This document shows, one piece after another, positions 43,770 to 53,359 of a DNA stretch of 64,000 nucleotides. Under the pieces are notes generated by a model. The model made no database searches. It saw only the letters and a program-made list of their open reading frames with translations, and was not told the DNA's origin. Origin of the DNA: JAAXQD01 sp035529735 (GTDB lineage: Bacteria; Desulfobacterota; Desulfobacteria; Desulfobacterales; UBA11574); contig DATKWE010000023.1 in NCBI GenBank assembly GCA_035529735.1, positions 1-64,000 of the forward strand. Direction: 5' to 3'. Both the position numbers and the translations under genes were made by a program. Every line of letters begins with the position of its first letter. Positions within the stretch are counted from its first letter, which is position 1.

Positions 43770-44747
43770 ATGCTTTTCCCAGATTACAGACCCAGGCGGT
43801 TACGGCAGAGTGATGCGTTCCGTCGTATGATTCGTGAAACGAAACTTTCGGTAGACGACCTTATACTTCCACTTTTTGCCGTTCACGGTAAAGGGGTCAA
43901 AAACCCTATCGATTCGATGCCCGGCCACTATCAGTTGTCCATAGATCATCTTGTGAAAACATCAAAAAAGGCATACGAACTCGGAATCCCTGCCATAATG
44001 CTTTTTGGACTTCCCGACAAGAAAGATCCCCTGGCAACCCGGGCTTACGCCAAAGACGGCATTGTTCAAAAAGCGACACGCGCCGTAAAAGATAAGATAC
44101 CCGACCTCGCCGTTATCACCGATGTCTGTCTGTGTCAGTACATGGATCACGGCCACTGCGGCATTGTGGAGGGCCAGGTCATCGACAACGACGCCACCCT
44201 CGATCTTCTTGCCAGAACCGCCCTGTCTCATGCTCAGGCCGGTGCAGATATGGTGGCACCTTCGGATATGATGGACGGCCGTGTGGCTGAGATTCGGAAT
44301 ATCCTGGATGAAAACGTTTTCAGCAACATACCCATAATGTCTTATGCAGCCAAATACTGTTCCGGATTTTATGGACCGTTTCGTGATGCTGCCGACTCGC
44401 CGCCTAAGTTTGGAGATCGTCAGACGTATCAGATGGATCCTGCCAATGCGCTGGAAGCTATCCGGGAAGTAACCATGGACATTGAAGAAGGGGCCGATAT
44501 CATCATGGTAAAGCCTGCGCTTCCTTATCTTGACATTATCTGCCGGGTCCGAGAAGAGATAGATCTTCCCTTGGCCGCTTATAATGTCAGCGGTGAGTTT
44601 GCAATGATAAAGGCCGCCGACAAAATGGGATGGATAGACGGCCATCGAGTGATGATGGAAGTCCTTACGTCAATTAAGCGCGCCGGAGCCGATATGATTC
44701 TGACCTATTTTGCCATTGAAGCTGCACAAGCATTATCATCACAGTAA
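43770..44747 (+). CDS. hemB: Delta-aminolevulinic acid dehydratase (porphobilinogen synthase)
   Basis: A 325-aa cytoplasmic enzyme that condenses two ALA molecules to porphobilinogen. The zinc site DVCLCQYMDHGHCG has the three cysteines of zinc-type HemB. The two Schiff-base lysines lie in SYAAKYCSGFYGPFRDAADS and DIIMVKPALPYLDI. It stands between ahbC and ahbD, with ahbD starting 4 bases after its stop. Confidence 0.97.
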   Translation: MLFPDYRPRRLRQSDAFRRMIRETKLSVDDLILPLFAVHGKGVKNPIDSMPGHYQLSIDHLVKTSKKAYELGIPAIMLFGLPDKKDPLATRAYAKDGIVQKATRAVKDKIPDLAVITDVCLCQYMDHGHCGIVEGQVIDNDATLDLLARTALSHAQAGADMVAPSDMMDGRVAEIRNILDENVFSNIPIMSYAAKYCSGFYGPFRDAADSPPKFGDRQTYQMDPANALEAIREVTMDIEEGADIIMVKPALPYLDIICRVREEIDLPLAAYNVSGEFAMIKAADKMGWIDGHRVMMEVLTSIKRAGADMILTYFAIEAAQALSSQ

Positions 44748-44751
44748 TGCC

Positions 44752-45858
44752 ATGACAAACACGTATAATACATCGGCCCCTCGATCCCACCCCCACGGTG
44801 AAAAAAAAGGGACCGCGCTGCGCCTTGTCGCCTGGGAAACCACGCGAAACTGCAACCTTGCCTGTATGCACTGCCGTGCATCGGCCACACACGGCCCGTT
44901 CAGCGGGGAACTCGACACCGATGCATCGTTCCGCCTCCTGGATCAGATCTCACACGTCGGAAAGCCGATAATTATTCTGACCGGCGGAGAACCCCTTTTG
45001 CGGCCGGATATTTTCGATATCGCAAGGTACGGCACAAAAAAAGGGCTCAGGATGGTCATGGCGCCCAACGGCACGCTGATTACTGAAAAATTTGCCAAAC
45101 AAATGGCGGATTCCGGCATTCAAAGAATCAGCGTCAGCCTGGATGGTGCCACCATAGAAAGCCATGACAGATTCAGAGGGATAGACGGTGCATTTAAAGG
45201 TGCACTTCGCGGCATCAAACTGGCAAAAGAAGCCGGGGTAGAATTTCAAATCAACACAACCATTACAAAAAAAAATCTTAAGGAAATCCCTGAAATTCAG
45301 GAACTGGCCATAAAACTGGGCGCAGTTGCCCACCATATTTTTCTTTTGGTTCCAACCGGCCGCGGAAAATATATTGTGGATCAGGAAATAACCGCGGCAG
45401 AATATGAACGCACATTAAACTGGTTCTATGACCAGAGGGAGAAGTCCCCTTTGCAGCTCAAGGCCACATGCGCGCCGCATTACTACCGCATCCTCAGGCA
45501 ACGGGCAAAGCAGGAAGGAAAAGCGGTTACGTTCAAAACACACGGGATGGATGCCCTCACCCGAGGATGTCTGGGCGGTACAGGATTTTGTTTCATTTCT
45601 CACCGGGGAATTGTTCAGCCGTGCGGCTTCCTCGACGTCAATTGCGGGGATATTACGAAAACATCTTTTGCAGACATCTGGAACGGTTCAGACACCTTTT
45701 TATCTTTACGCAATTTCAATAATCTAAAGGGTAAATGCGGAAGATGTGAATTCAGAAAGGTGTGCGGCGGCTGCAGGGCTAGGGCGTATGAAGCGACCGG
45801 TGATTTTTTGGCTGAAGAACCCCTCTGTGATTACCAGCCGTTTTCCGGCAACCCATAA
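44752..45858 (+). CDS. ahbD: Heme b synthase AhbD
   Basis: A 368-aa radical-SAM/SPASM enzyme. The SAM cluster is CNLACMHC near residue 35; TGGEPLLRPDI follows; the C-terminal auxiliary cluster region contains CGRCEFRKVCGGCRARAYEATGD. AhbD turns the two propionates of Fe-coproporphyrin III into vinyl groups, making heme b. The ATG at 44752 follows the hemB stop by 4 bases and has no clear ribosome site, so it is probably coupled to hemB. Homologous to NirJ; the pairing with AhbC supports AhbD. Confidence 0.9.
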   Translation: MTNTYNTSAPRSHPHGEKKGTALRLVAWETTRNCNLACMHCRASATHGPFSGELDTDASFRLLDQISHVGKPIIILTGGEPLLRPDIFDIARYGTKKGLRMVMAPNGTLITEKFAKQMADSGIQRISVSLDGATIESHDRFRGIDGAFKGALRGIKLAKEAGVEFQINTTITKKNLKEIPEIQELAIKLGAVAHHIFLLVPTGRGKYIVDQEITAAEYERTLNWFYDQREKSPLQLKATCAPHYYRILRQRAKQEGKAVTFKTHGMDALTRGCLGGTGFCFISHRGIVQPCGFLDVNCGDITKTSFADIWNGSDTFLSLRNFNNLKGKCGRCEFRKVCGGCRARAYEATGDFLAEEPLCDYQPFSGNP

Positions 45859-45979
45859 AACGTTCCGGTTTCGCACACTAAAACCACGGCTAAAAGCAGT
45901 GGATCAAAACGTGAGCACATGGGCAATCATCTTATCTTTTTGATAAATACCCGTTCTCTTGTTTGTGGAACGTTATGGT

Positions 45980-46585
45980 TTAATCCGTGGTATCCAAAAC
46001 CTGATATCCAACCTTCTCCAGAGCTTCCCTGATGACCTTTGTATCGCAGGGTGAAAGGCGGAAGTAATATACTCTTTTGCTTGGCTCCTGGACCGTCATA
46101 CCGACATTGATGATATCTCCTCCATTGTCGTTGATGATCTGCAAAACGTTTTTAAAGCCGCCCGGCTCATCACCAACGACCAAATCGATCCGTGAACTTG
46201 CGGTCAGAAAGCCCATCATATCAATAAATGTCCGGAGAATATCCGTTGCCGTTATGATGCCCACCAGTTTGTCGTTTTGCACCACCGGCATCCCGCCGAT
46301 TTTATGTTTGTAAATCAGTTGAGCGGCAATCTCGATATCATCATCCGGCCTCACGACAATCGGATTCTTTATTATCAAATCTTTAAGGGAAACGTCACCG
46401 AGCATGGAGGGTATGAGGCCCTGTTTTAAATCAGCAAGCGTAATAAACCCTTTCAGTTTGTCTCCCTTGGCAACCACAGGAAGGTGCCGGATAGAGTTAA
46501 TCTTCATAAGCTCGATAGCCTCCTGTATGGAGGCGTTTTCGGTGATCGTAATCGGATCGGGAATCATTAAAGAATTAATTTTCAT
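45980..46585 (-). CDS. CBS-pair protein with C-terminal ACT-like domain
   Basis: A 201-aa cytoplasmic regulator. Two CBS motifs span about 1-120 (MIPDPITITENASIQEAIELM, SIRHLPVV, KIGGMPVVQNDKLVGIITATDIL), and an ACT-like domain spans about 130-201 (IDLVVGDEPGGFKNVLQIINDNGGDIINVG). CBS pairs bind adenosyl ligands and ACT domains bind small metabolites; this AcuB-like layout is common in anaerobes, but its target is unknown. GGAAG stands before the ATG. Convergent with ahbD. Confidence 0.85.
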   Translation of the reverse strand: MKINSLMIPDPITITENASIQEAIELMKINSIRHLPVVAKGDKLKGFITLADLKQGLIPSMLGDVSLKDLIIKNPIVVRPDDDIEIAAQLIYKHKIGGMPVVQNDKLVGIITATDILRTFIDMMGFLTASSRIDLVVGDEPGGFKNVLQIINDNGGDIINVGMTVQEPSKRVYYFRLSPCDTKVIREALEKVGYQVLDTTD

Positions 46586-46692
46586 CGAATCTTCCTTTGG
46601 TCAATTTTTAAAGTCAGCAGCTTTATAAAACCCCCGAATGCGCGAGGAGCGAGGATACCGATTTATCGGAGAGACGCGGTATCATCGGCTTG

Positions 46693-46752
46693 TCCGCCTC
46701 TGGAGGGTTTGTCCGCCGCAGAGGGTTTATCCGCCTCCGATGGGCTTTCCGG
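46693..46752. repeat. Three tandem repeats of about 20 bases
   Basis: TCCGCCTCTGGAGGGTTTG is followed by TCCGCCGCAGAGGGTTTA and TCCGCCTCCGATGGGCTTT, imperfect repeats between the CBS-ACT and pfp genes. No coding frame. Confidence 0.6.
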
Positions 46753-46767
46753 AACGGTAAAAGCCAT

Positions 46768-48870
46768 TTACTGACTGAATTTATCCAGTGAATTCAATAC
46801 CAGTGTGATCGGCCTGTCTTCTTCACTTTTGCCGGAAAACCGTATGGGGCCCGGCCTTCTATAGTTATCGTCACCCGGCAATGCAGCGAGCCAATTCTCT
46901 CTTAACCTCTTGACAATTCTGAAAGAAGCGGAATTGACATCAACGATACTTTTTTCCAAAACAAGGGCAAGCTTCCCCTTTCTCTCTTCAAGGTGCATCA
47001 ATGGAGCGATTGGAATTCCAAGGGGTTCCCATGCCGAAAAATCCTTCTCTAAATTCCTTATGGCCGCCATCTGACCCGTTGCGCTATTGGCGATAAGGCT
47101 GAAAACCGTCATCCCCAAATTGTACGTATAATTACAGTCAAAACGGGTTGGATCATTTCCTCTCCCGTCATAACCATAAAAATGAATCTGTGTTTTGAAC
47201 TTTGGTACGGATGTGTGAAAAATTTTTTCAATCGGAGAAGGAACATCTTCTTCTTCCGAGATCACATTCGCCTGTTCGAGGGCCTGTTTGAGCGTTTTAA
47301 CGGAAATTATGGAAGACCGAATCAACAGGAACTCGGCATCATTGTAATTCTTGAAAAGAATCGGGCCAAAGTAATTGGGGTCGAGTCCGCCTTTCTCCAG
47401 CATCTTCCGGTAATAGGCTTTTTTTATTCCGATCTTATACGTTCCGTTCTCCTTTAAAATATTAAGATAGTCTTTGACCAGCCCCATGAGGACCGCCTCT
47501 GTCTTGACCTGGGAAAACTGAAAATTCCCGTGACTGTCTCTTTCCATGAGAAGCCCTTCCTGGAAAAATTCAGGAATGTCGTTGAACAGATCATCATCCC
47601 GGGTATTCCATATGGAAAAAGAACTGTCTTCCCTTGTACGCCTGGCAAGTCTCCGCAAATATTCCAGCTTGTCCTCAAGGGTGGGGAAATCCGTATGGAA
47701 ATCGGTGTCGTGGGTTTCGTTATACTCGGCTATAATTGTATTTAGCTTTATGATAAAAATCTGTATTTCATTGATAAATTCCAGAATCCCCTCTGGAATG
47801 ACGACGACACCATAGTTTTTACCCACCGCAGCCCTTTGAACAATGCCGTCACAAATCACACGAGACAGATGTCTTAGGGTCATGCCATATGCATTATAAT
47901 CGACATCCCCGGCTTCTATGGCGTTCTCTATTCTCTTCGTGTCGATATAATCGCAAAGGTCCTCACCGATAAGCGTCATATTGGCATGGGTCTGCAGCGC
48001 AACTTCAAGGGCCAGGTGGCTGGCAACTCTGCCCATAACTTTGCAGATATGCCAATATTTTACATCTGAACTGCTGTCTGTGCAAAGATTGCTGATTGAA
48101 CCGGCAAATGCCCTGGCCGCGGTATGAAATCCAAACGACATGGCGCATAAAACATTCCCGTCCGCGTCTCTGACCTGTATATCCCCGTCAATGGTTTTGG
48201 GAACGCCGATAACCTGGATATCATCTTTGATCATTTCCTGTGCAAGAAATGCCGCATTGGTGTTCGAATCGTCCCCCCCGACAATGACAAGGGCGTCCAG
48301 ACCCAGACTTTTGCAGGTCTCTTTTGAAAGGGCCATCTTCTGTGAAGAGTCTATTTTTGTTCGGCCCGTTTTGATCATGGTAAAACCGCCAAGGTTTCTG
48401 TAAGCGTCGACCAGGCTGCCGGTGATCTCAATGGCTTCATTTTCAACGATACCGTCCGGACCGAGAAGGAAACCGTAGAGGATCGTCTCAGGGTTGGCCT
48501 TTTTGGCAGCATCATATAATCCTGCGATGACGTTATGCCCTCCAGGAGCAGGCCCCCCTGAAAATACAATGCCGATGTTGCGCTTTTTGCAGTATCTTTC
48601 TTTGAAAGATTCTTCAGGTGAATCCAGACCTGTAATCGTCTGAACCTTATTGTTTATGATGCCCGGCAACTGTTTTCTTGCTTCCCGATCAATCGTGAAT
48701 TTAAAACGATCGTTATCTTCCAAAATAGTATAGGCACTTTCAAATATTTTGCATTTGGGTGGGACGTATCCTCTTCTTTCGATCAGCTCCGGATTGATGC
48801 AGCTGATCGCTCTTTGAACCTCGGTATTTTTAAACAGGTCTTCAGTGCTGAAGGGATCTATATCTTTCAT
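46768..48870 (-). CDS. pfp: PPi-dependent 6-phosphofructokinase (long form)
   Basis: A 700-aa cytoplasmic enzyme transferring phosphate between PPi and fructose 6-phosphate, a reversible step of glycolysis and gluconeogenesis. SGGPAPGGHNVIAG (near 90), GGDDSNTNAAFLAQ (near 200) and GVPKTIDGDI (near 225) are all seen. The second Asp in GGDDS marks the PPi-using type; ATP enzymes have Gly there. The length is that of the long PFP group, about twice the classic enzyme. I prefer the ATG at 48870 with GAGAGG upstream over 48909. Confidence 0.9.
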   Translation of the reverse strand: MKDIDPFSTEDLFKNTEVQRAISCINPELIERRGYVPPKCKIFESAYTILEDNDRFKFTIDREARKQLPGIINNKVQTITGLDSPEESFKERYCKKRNIGIVFSGGPAPGGHNVIAGLYDAAKKANPETILYGFLLGPDGIVENEAIEITGSLVDAYRNLGGFTMIKTGRTKIDSSQKMALSKETCKSLGLDALVIVGGDDSNTNAAFLAQEMIKDDIQVIGVPKTIDGDIQVRDADGNVLCAMSFGFHTAARAFAGSISNLCTDSSSDVKYWHICKVMGRVASHLALEVALQTHANMTLIGEDLCDYIDTKRIENAIEAGDVDYNAYGMTLRHLSRVICDGIVQRAAVGKNYGVVVIPEGILEFINEIQIFIIKLNTIIAEYNETHDTDFHTDFPTLEDKLEYLRRLARRTREDSSFSIWNTRDDDLFNDIPEFFQEGLLMERDSHGNFQFSQVKTEAVLMGLVKDYLNILKENGTYKIGIKKAYYRKMLEKGGLDPNYFGPILFKNYNDAEFLLIRSSIISVKTLKQALEQANVISEEEDVPSPIEKIFHTSVPKFKTQIHFYGYDGRGNDPTRFDCNYTYNLGMTVFSLIANSATGQMAAIRNLEKDFSAWEPLGIPIAPLMHLEERKGKLALVLEKSIVDVNSASFRIVKRLRENWLAALPGDDNYRRPGPIRFSGKSEEDRPITLVLNSLDKFSQ

Positions 48871-49227
48871 CGCACCTCTCCCCCAATGGCAATTATTGAA
48901 GTTAAACAATCGCTTCGAGATTCCATTTAAAGCGGCTTCGCCGCTTTAAAAAAAACCTGTGCTATGGAGTTTTCTATTCTATCGTAGGGACAACACATTT
49001 TATTTTCCAGGCTGATAATATCTATTCTCAAATGGTTGTGTCAACATTATTCGGTTTCCCCTGGTGCTCACGTGAAAAACGATTTTGTAAAAAATCTTGA
49101 TTTCTCTAAGCCTGCTTGTTATTAAAAATTTGAATGACAGGGGCAGCAAAGCACCGTTGACAAATCCATCCATCATGCCCTCAATCAGGGTTTCACGATA
49201 CTGCCAGGAATTAAAGAAAGATTGAAA
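48871..49227. other. Divergent region between pfp and the amino-acid ABC genes
   Basis: Contains a perfect 11-bp hairpin TTTAAAGCGGC-TTC-GCCGCTTTAAA at 48926-48950, in the pfp leader. It has an A-run, not a T-run, on the plus side, so it is not a terminator in either direction. I see no confident promoter. Confidence 0.5.
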
Positions 49228-50064
49228 ATGAAAAAAGGGTTGCCCAGCATATCATTGGCAATTGTTATGTTATCCTGCTGGGTCTGTGCATCCGCCATCG
49301 GGGCGGATATTGACCTCGCAAAAAAATCGACCCTTGAAACCATCCTCAAAAGAGGTGAGCTTTGGGTCGGATTCGACTCGGGCTACATGCCCTTTGAAAT
49401 GACCGATCAAAAGGGACGATATGTCGGATTTGATATCGATATGGCCAAAGAAATGGCCAAGGCTTTGGGCGTCAAATTCGTTCCGATTAACACGGCATGG
49501 GATGATATCATTCCGTCTCTTACAACGGGGAAGTTTGATATCATCATCAGCGGAATGACCATAACCCAGGAAAGAAACCTCAAGATTAATTTTGCCGATC
49601 CGTATATTATTGTCGGTCAGACAATCCTGTTAAATAAAAAACATGCCGGTAAAATAAAATCCTACAAGGACCTGAACGATTCCCGATACATTGTAACCTC
49701 CCAATCCAGCACCACCGGTGAAGGGGCTGTAAAAATCCTGATTCCAAAATGTACTTACAAATCCTTTAAAACTGAAAATGAAGCCGTGAGTGAGGTTTTG
49801 AACGGCAGAGCAGATGCTTTTGTATATGACCTGCCCTTTTGTGCTGTTGTTATGGCCATGCAGGAGAAAGGCAAACTTTTTTTTCTTGACACGCCGTTTA
49901 CCTATGAACCCCTCGCATGGGCTGTGAGAAAAACCGACCCTGATTTCCTGAACTGGCTCAACAACTTTTTAAGACAGATCAAAAACGATGGACGGTATGA
50001 CAGAATTTACAATCGGTGGATAAAAAGTACGGACTGGATTAAAAATGTTCAACGACTCGACTGA
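49228..50064 (+). CDS. Polar amino-acid ABC substrate-binding protein 1
   Basis: A 278-aa periplasmic binding protein of family 3 (type II fold). A signal peptide ends near ASAIGA; the mature part has GELWVGFDSGYMPFEMTDQKGRYVGFDIDMAKEMAKALG and DIIISGMTITQERNLKINFADPYI. The ATG at 49228 is preferred; a TTG two codons upstream is also in frame. It is a close paralogue of the 50415 gene, with identical DNA tracts (49576-49616 equals 50763-50803). Likely ligands are polar amino acids such as Glu, Gln or Asp. Confidence 0.9.
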   Translation: MKKGLPSISLAIVMLSCWVCASAIGADIDLAKKSTLETILKRGELWVGFDSGYMPFEMTDQKGRYVGFDIDMAKEMAKALGVKFVPINTAWDDIIPSLTTGKFDIIISGMTITQERNLKINFADPYIIVGQTILLNKKHAGKIKSYKDLNDSRYIVTSQSSTTGEGAVKILIPKCTYKSFKTENEAVSEVLNGRADAFVYDLPFCAVVMAMQEKGKLFFLDTPFTYEPLAWAVRKTDPDFLNWLNNFLRQIKNDGRYDRIYNRWIKSTDWIKNVQRLD

Positions 50065-50143
50065 AGGTGTCGAGTTCAAACCGACCGCCGCCATTTTTTT
50101 AAATAGTGTTTAACATTTTCCCCTTTGAAAAAGGAAGATACCC

Positions 50144-50344
50144 ATGGATGTTAAAAAGAAGCCGAAGGTGATCGGAGAAAAACAAAAACGGAAATCCCAT
50201 GAAACGGGCGCGGTTGAACTGATATGCCTCAAGTGCCGGCGCACCGAGATCCATTATCTGTCTACCGAAGAAATCCCCAAATGTTCGGACTGTGATGTCC
50301 GTATGGTAATCAGGGAAGTTTTGAGAGAAGGAAAGTCATACTGA
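50144..50344 (+). CDS. Small zinc-ribbon protein
   Basis: A 66-aa protein with CLKCRRTEI and CSDCDVRMVIREVL, two CxxC knuckles 22 residues apart, a lysine-rich N-terminus and no membrane segment. AAAGGAAGATACCC precedes the ATG. It lies between the two binding-protein genes of an ABC transporter, an odd place for what looks like a nucleic-acid- or metal-binding protein. Family not recognised. Confidence 0.75.
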   Translation: MDVKKKPKVIGEKQKRKSHETGAVELICLKCRRTEIHYLSTEEIPKCSDCDVRMVIREVLREGKSY

Positions 50345-50414
50345 CCAAAACTTGAAAAATCATCAATCTTGGCCGCTAAATTGACAGCCAAAAACACCAA
50401 CGGAGGAACGCATT

Positions 50415-51242
50415 ATGAAAAAAAATTTTATTTTTGGAATTGCTGCGATCTTTGTCATGTTTTTTTGTCTCTCCACATCTGCACTGGCCGCCGATATCGG
50501 GCTTGCCAAAAAATCGACACTGGAATCGATCCTAAAGAAAGGTGAGCTACGGGTCGGTTTTGAAGCCGGGTACATGCCCTTTGAAATGACGAACAAAAAA
50601 GGACAATTCGTCGGCTTTGACATCGATATGGCAAAAGAGATGGCCAAGGCCATGGGCGTCAAATTCGTTCCCGTCAATACAGCATGGGACGGCATCATTC
50701 CTTCTCTCATCACAAACAAATTTGATATTATCATGAGCGGTATGACCGTAACACAGGAAAGGAACCTCAAGATTAATTTTGCCGATCCGTATATTATTGT
50801 CGGACAGAGCATCTTGTTAAACAAAAAACATGCGGGCAAGATAACATCCTACAAAGACCTGAACGATTCCAAATTCATCGTAACATCAAAACTCGGCACC
50901 ACCGGAGAACAGGCCGTAAAAAGACTCATTCCAAAATGTACGTACAAATCCTTTGAAACCGAACCGGAAGCAGCCCTTGAAGTGGTTAACGGAAAAGCCG
51001 ATGCGTTTGTGTATGACCTCCCCTACTGTGTTGTATTTATGGGCCAGCAGGGAGCAGGCAAGCTGGTCTTCCTCGACCAGCCGTTTACTTTTGAGCCCCT
51101 TGCATGGGCAGTTACAAAAGGTGATCCCGATTTTATGAACTGGCTGAACAACTTTTTAAGACAGATCAAAAACGATGGGCGGTATGACAGAATTTACAAC
51201 AAGTGGATTAAGAGTACGGAATGGATCAAAAATGTTCAGTAG
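50415..51242 (+). CDS. Polar amino-acid ABC substrate-binding protein 2
   Basis: A 275-aa periplasmic binding protein with a signal peptide ending at ALAA. Nearly the same protein as the 49228 product over the mature part (GELRVGFEAGYMPFEMTNKKGQFVGFDIDMAKEMAKAMG). GGAGG lies 9 bases before the ATG. A terminator-like hairpin (51293-51315) follows it, ahead of the permease. Confidence 0.92.
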   Translation: MKKNFIFGIAAIFVMFFCLSTSALAADIGLAKKSTLESILKKGELRVGFEAGYMPFEMTNKKGQFVGFDIDMAKEMAKAMGVKFVPVNTAWDGIIPSLITNKFDIIMSGMTVTQERNLKINFADPYIIVGQSILLNKKHAGKITSYKDLNDSKFIVTSKLGTTGEQAVKRLIPKCTYKSFETEPEAALEVVNGKADAFVYDLPYCVVFMGQQGAGKLVFLDQPFTFEPLAWAVTKGDPDFMNWLNNFLRQIKNDGRYDRIYNKWIKSTEWIKNVQ

Positions 51243-51292
51243 ACTCGACCTATAACAACCGATTCTGAAACAGGCCGGCCGAACCTTATTTT

Positions 51293-51315
51293 ACAGGTCC
51301 TGCCGACCTGTTTTT
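51293..51315 (+). terminator. Intrinsic terminator between binding protein 2 and permease 1
   Basis: ACAGGTC pairs with GACCTGT around CTGCC and is followed by TTTTTAAG. Because the permease lies 95 bases further on the same strand, it probably acts partially, giving more binding protein than membrane components. Confidence 0.8.
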
Positions 51316-51408
51316 AAGTACGCCCAAAAAATCCGTTCCGGACAAATGGGGTTTATAAATTGAATCGACGCGCCTTAACCATTAAATACGGACAGATGAG
51401 GTTGACAG

Positions 51409-52419
51409 ATGGGTTCACAGTTACTCGCAAATCGCCTAAAAGATAGAAACTACTATTATGTCTGGGTCGGCGTTTTTTTTCTTATCATAATATCTATCCT
51501 CCTATCCCTTTATTTTTCTGCACGACAGATTGACTATACATGGCGATGGTATCGAATTCCCAAATACTTTGCCTATCAGGAACAGGTCGAAATAACGTCG
51601 GAAACAGATGGTGAAGTTGAAAGCATCTCAAAGAAAGGCAAAGAAGCTGTTGTCCGGATAAAAGGCCTCGAAGGGGTTGAATCGCATGCCGTCCCGGCAA
51701 GCGCTTTAGTGGTAGAAGAAGGTGATCAAATATATTACGGTGACCGACTGGCCGCTTATAAAAAGTGGCGGGTCGGCATCCTAATGCAAGGTCTGTGGCT
51801 TACGTTAAAGGTCAGTATCATCGCCATTGTTTTCGGAATCCTCATCGGTCTGTTCACCGGCATTGCACGCATATCCTCCAACCCCGCATTAAAATGGTCC
51901 GCAATAACATATATCGAGCTGATTCGCGGATCGCCCCTGCTGGTACAAATTTTTATCTGGTATTTTGTTCTTGGAACATTACTGAATAATCTCCTTGCCA
52001 CGCATGGGATTGACCAGATTCCTGCACTCTGGTTCGGCGTTGCAGCCCTTGCCTGTTTTACAGGCGCATACGTGGCGGAAATGGTAAGGGCCGGTATACA
52101 GTCCATTCATCGGGGACAGACCGAAGCGGCCCGATCGCTGGGCATGACCTACGTTAAGTCCATGCAGCATGTTATTCTTCCACAGGCCCTGCGAAGAATT
52201 CTGCCGCCCCTGGCCGGTCAGTTTATCAGCCTCATCAAAGATTCTTCGCTGCTGGGCATCATCGCAATTCGAGAGTTGACAAAGGCGACCCGTGAAGTGG
52301 TTACAACCAGCCTGCAACCCTTTGAACTCTGGTTTGTATGTGCACTGTTGTATCTTGTTTTGACATTTTCACTTTCAATGTTATTACAGTATCTTGAAAG
52401 GAGGCAATTTGCGGTATGA
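51409..52419 (+). CDS. Polar amino-acid ABC permease 1 with extracytoplasmic insert
   Basis: A 336-aa membrane permease of the HisM/GlnP family. After the first helix (about 17-37) there is an insert of about 80 residues, largely strands (QVEITSETDGEVESISKK, AVVRIKGLEG, VVEEGDQIYYGDRLAAY), before the canonical core of about five helices. The core holds GLWLTLKVSIIAIVFG, IELIRGSPLLVQIFIWYF and the ATPase-docking loop AARSLGMTYVKSMQHVILPQALRRILPPL. The insert resembles a barrel-sandwich hybrid. GAGG lies 8 bases before the ATG. Confidence 0.88.
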   Translation: MGSQLLANRLKDRNYYYVWVGVFFLIIISILLSLYFSARQIDYTWRWYRIPKYFAYQEQVEITSETDGEVESISKKGKEAVVRIKGLEGVESHAVPASALVVEEGDQIYYGDRLAAYKKWRVGILMQGLWLTLKVSIIAIVFGILIGLFTGIARISSNPALKWSAITYIELIRGSPLLVQIFIWYFVLGTLLNNLLATHGIDQIPALWFGVAALACFTGAYVAEMVRAGIQSIHRGQTEAARSLGMTYVKSMQHVILPQALRRILPPLAGQFISLIKDSSLLGIIAIRELTKATREVVTTSLQPFELWFVCALLYLVLTFSLSMLLQYLERRQFAV

Positions 52420-53150
52420 TCGATGTTAAAAATATTTCCAAAACCTTCAAAGGTCATTCAACGGAGGTTAAGGCGCTGGTTAATGTAACCGCTAAAGTCG
52501 ATAAAGGAGAAGTCGTCGTGGTGCTAGGTCCATCCGGGTCCGGCAAAAGTACCTTTATCAGATGTCTGAACTATCTGAACGTGGCAGATGAGGGGAGTAT
52601 CGTTATTGACGGTATCGATATCCTCGACCCCAAAACCGACATAAACAAGGTTCGTGCTGAAGTCGGCATGGTGTTTCAATCCTTCAACCTGTTTCCGCAT
52701 AAAACTGTCCTTGAAAATGTAACCCTGGCGCCGATGGTTGTACGGAAAAAATCTAAAGAAGACGCCAAGAAGAAAGGCATGGAGCTGCTGGAAAAAGTCG
52801 GCATTCTGGACAAAGCCGATGTTTATCCGGACCAGTTGTCAGGTGGACAGCAGCAGCGTGTGGCCATCGCCCGTGCCCTGGCCATGGAACCTAAAGTGAT
52901 GCTCTTTGACGAGCCGACTTCGGCACTCGACCCTGAAATGGTCGGTGAAGTTCTCGATGTAATGAAAAATCTGGCCCGGGAAGGTATGACAATGGTGGTT
53001 GTTTCCCATGAAATGGGATTCGCCAGAGAAGTGGCGGATAGAGTTGTTTTCATGGATGAAGGCGCCGTTGTAGAAGTCGGGACACCCGAGCATTTCTTCA
53101 CAAATCCCACCCATGAAAGGACCAAGCTTTTTTTAAGCCAGATTCTATAA
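52416..53150 (+). CDS. glnQ: Polar amino-acid ABC ATP-binding protein
   Basis: A 244-aa ABC ATPase of the GlnQ/HisP group: Walker A GPSGSGKST near residue 37, Q-loop VFQSFNLFPH, signature LSGGQQQR and Walker B VMLFDEPTSALDPEMV, then VVSHEMGFAREVADRVVFMD. It overlaps permease 1 by 4 bases (ATGA). It probably serves both permeases, as no second ATPase is near. Confidence 0.94.
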   Translation: MIDVKNISKTFKGHSTEVKALVNVTAKVDKGEVVVVLGPSGSGKSTFIRCLNYLNVADEGSIVIDGIDILDPKTDINKVRAEVGMVFQSFNLFPHKTVLENVTLAPMVVRKKSKEDAKKKGMELLEKVGILDKADVYPDQLSGGQQQRVAIARALAMEPKVMLFDEPTSALDPEMVGEVLDVMKNLAREGMTMVVVSHEMGFAREVADRVVFMDEGAVVEVGTPEHFFTNPTHERTKLFLSQIL

Positions 53151-53359
53151 AATACAGTTGCCTGTGATCCTAAATTCTCATATGGAGTTTACATGCTCGT
53201 CTTATATGTGCTAACCTCTCGCCATACTGCGCCTTTAGCGTAATTCCAAAAAATATATTCCCATTGAACGCCGGCTGATCATCCGATATCATCTTTGATC
53301 AACGGGAAAAAAATTAACCCATCAAGCCTGACACTATCCAGAATTCATGAGGTGAACAG

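Noticed and set aside
48926..48950. Strong hairpin as terminator
   Set aside because: No T-run follows the stem on either strand; the run on plus is A, and on minus the T-run comes before the stem.
49031..49102. A 22-codon frame (start MVVSTLFGFPWC) before the amino-acid ABC genes as a leader peptide
   Set aside because: No run of one amino acid, no ribosome site and no terminator after it.
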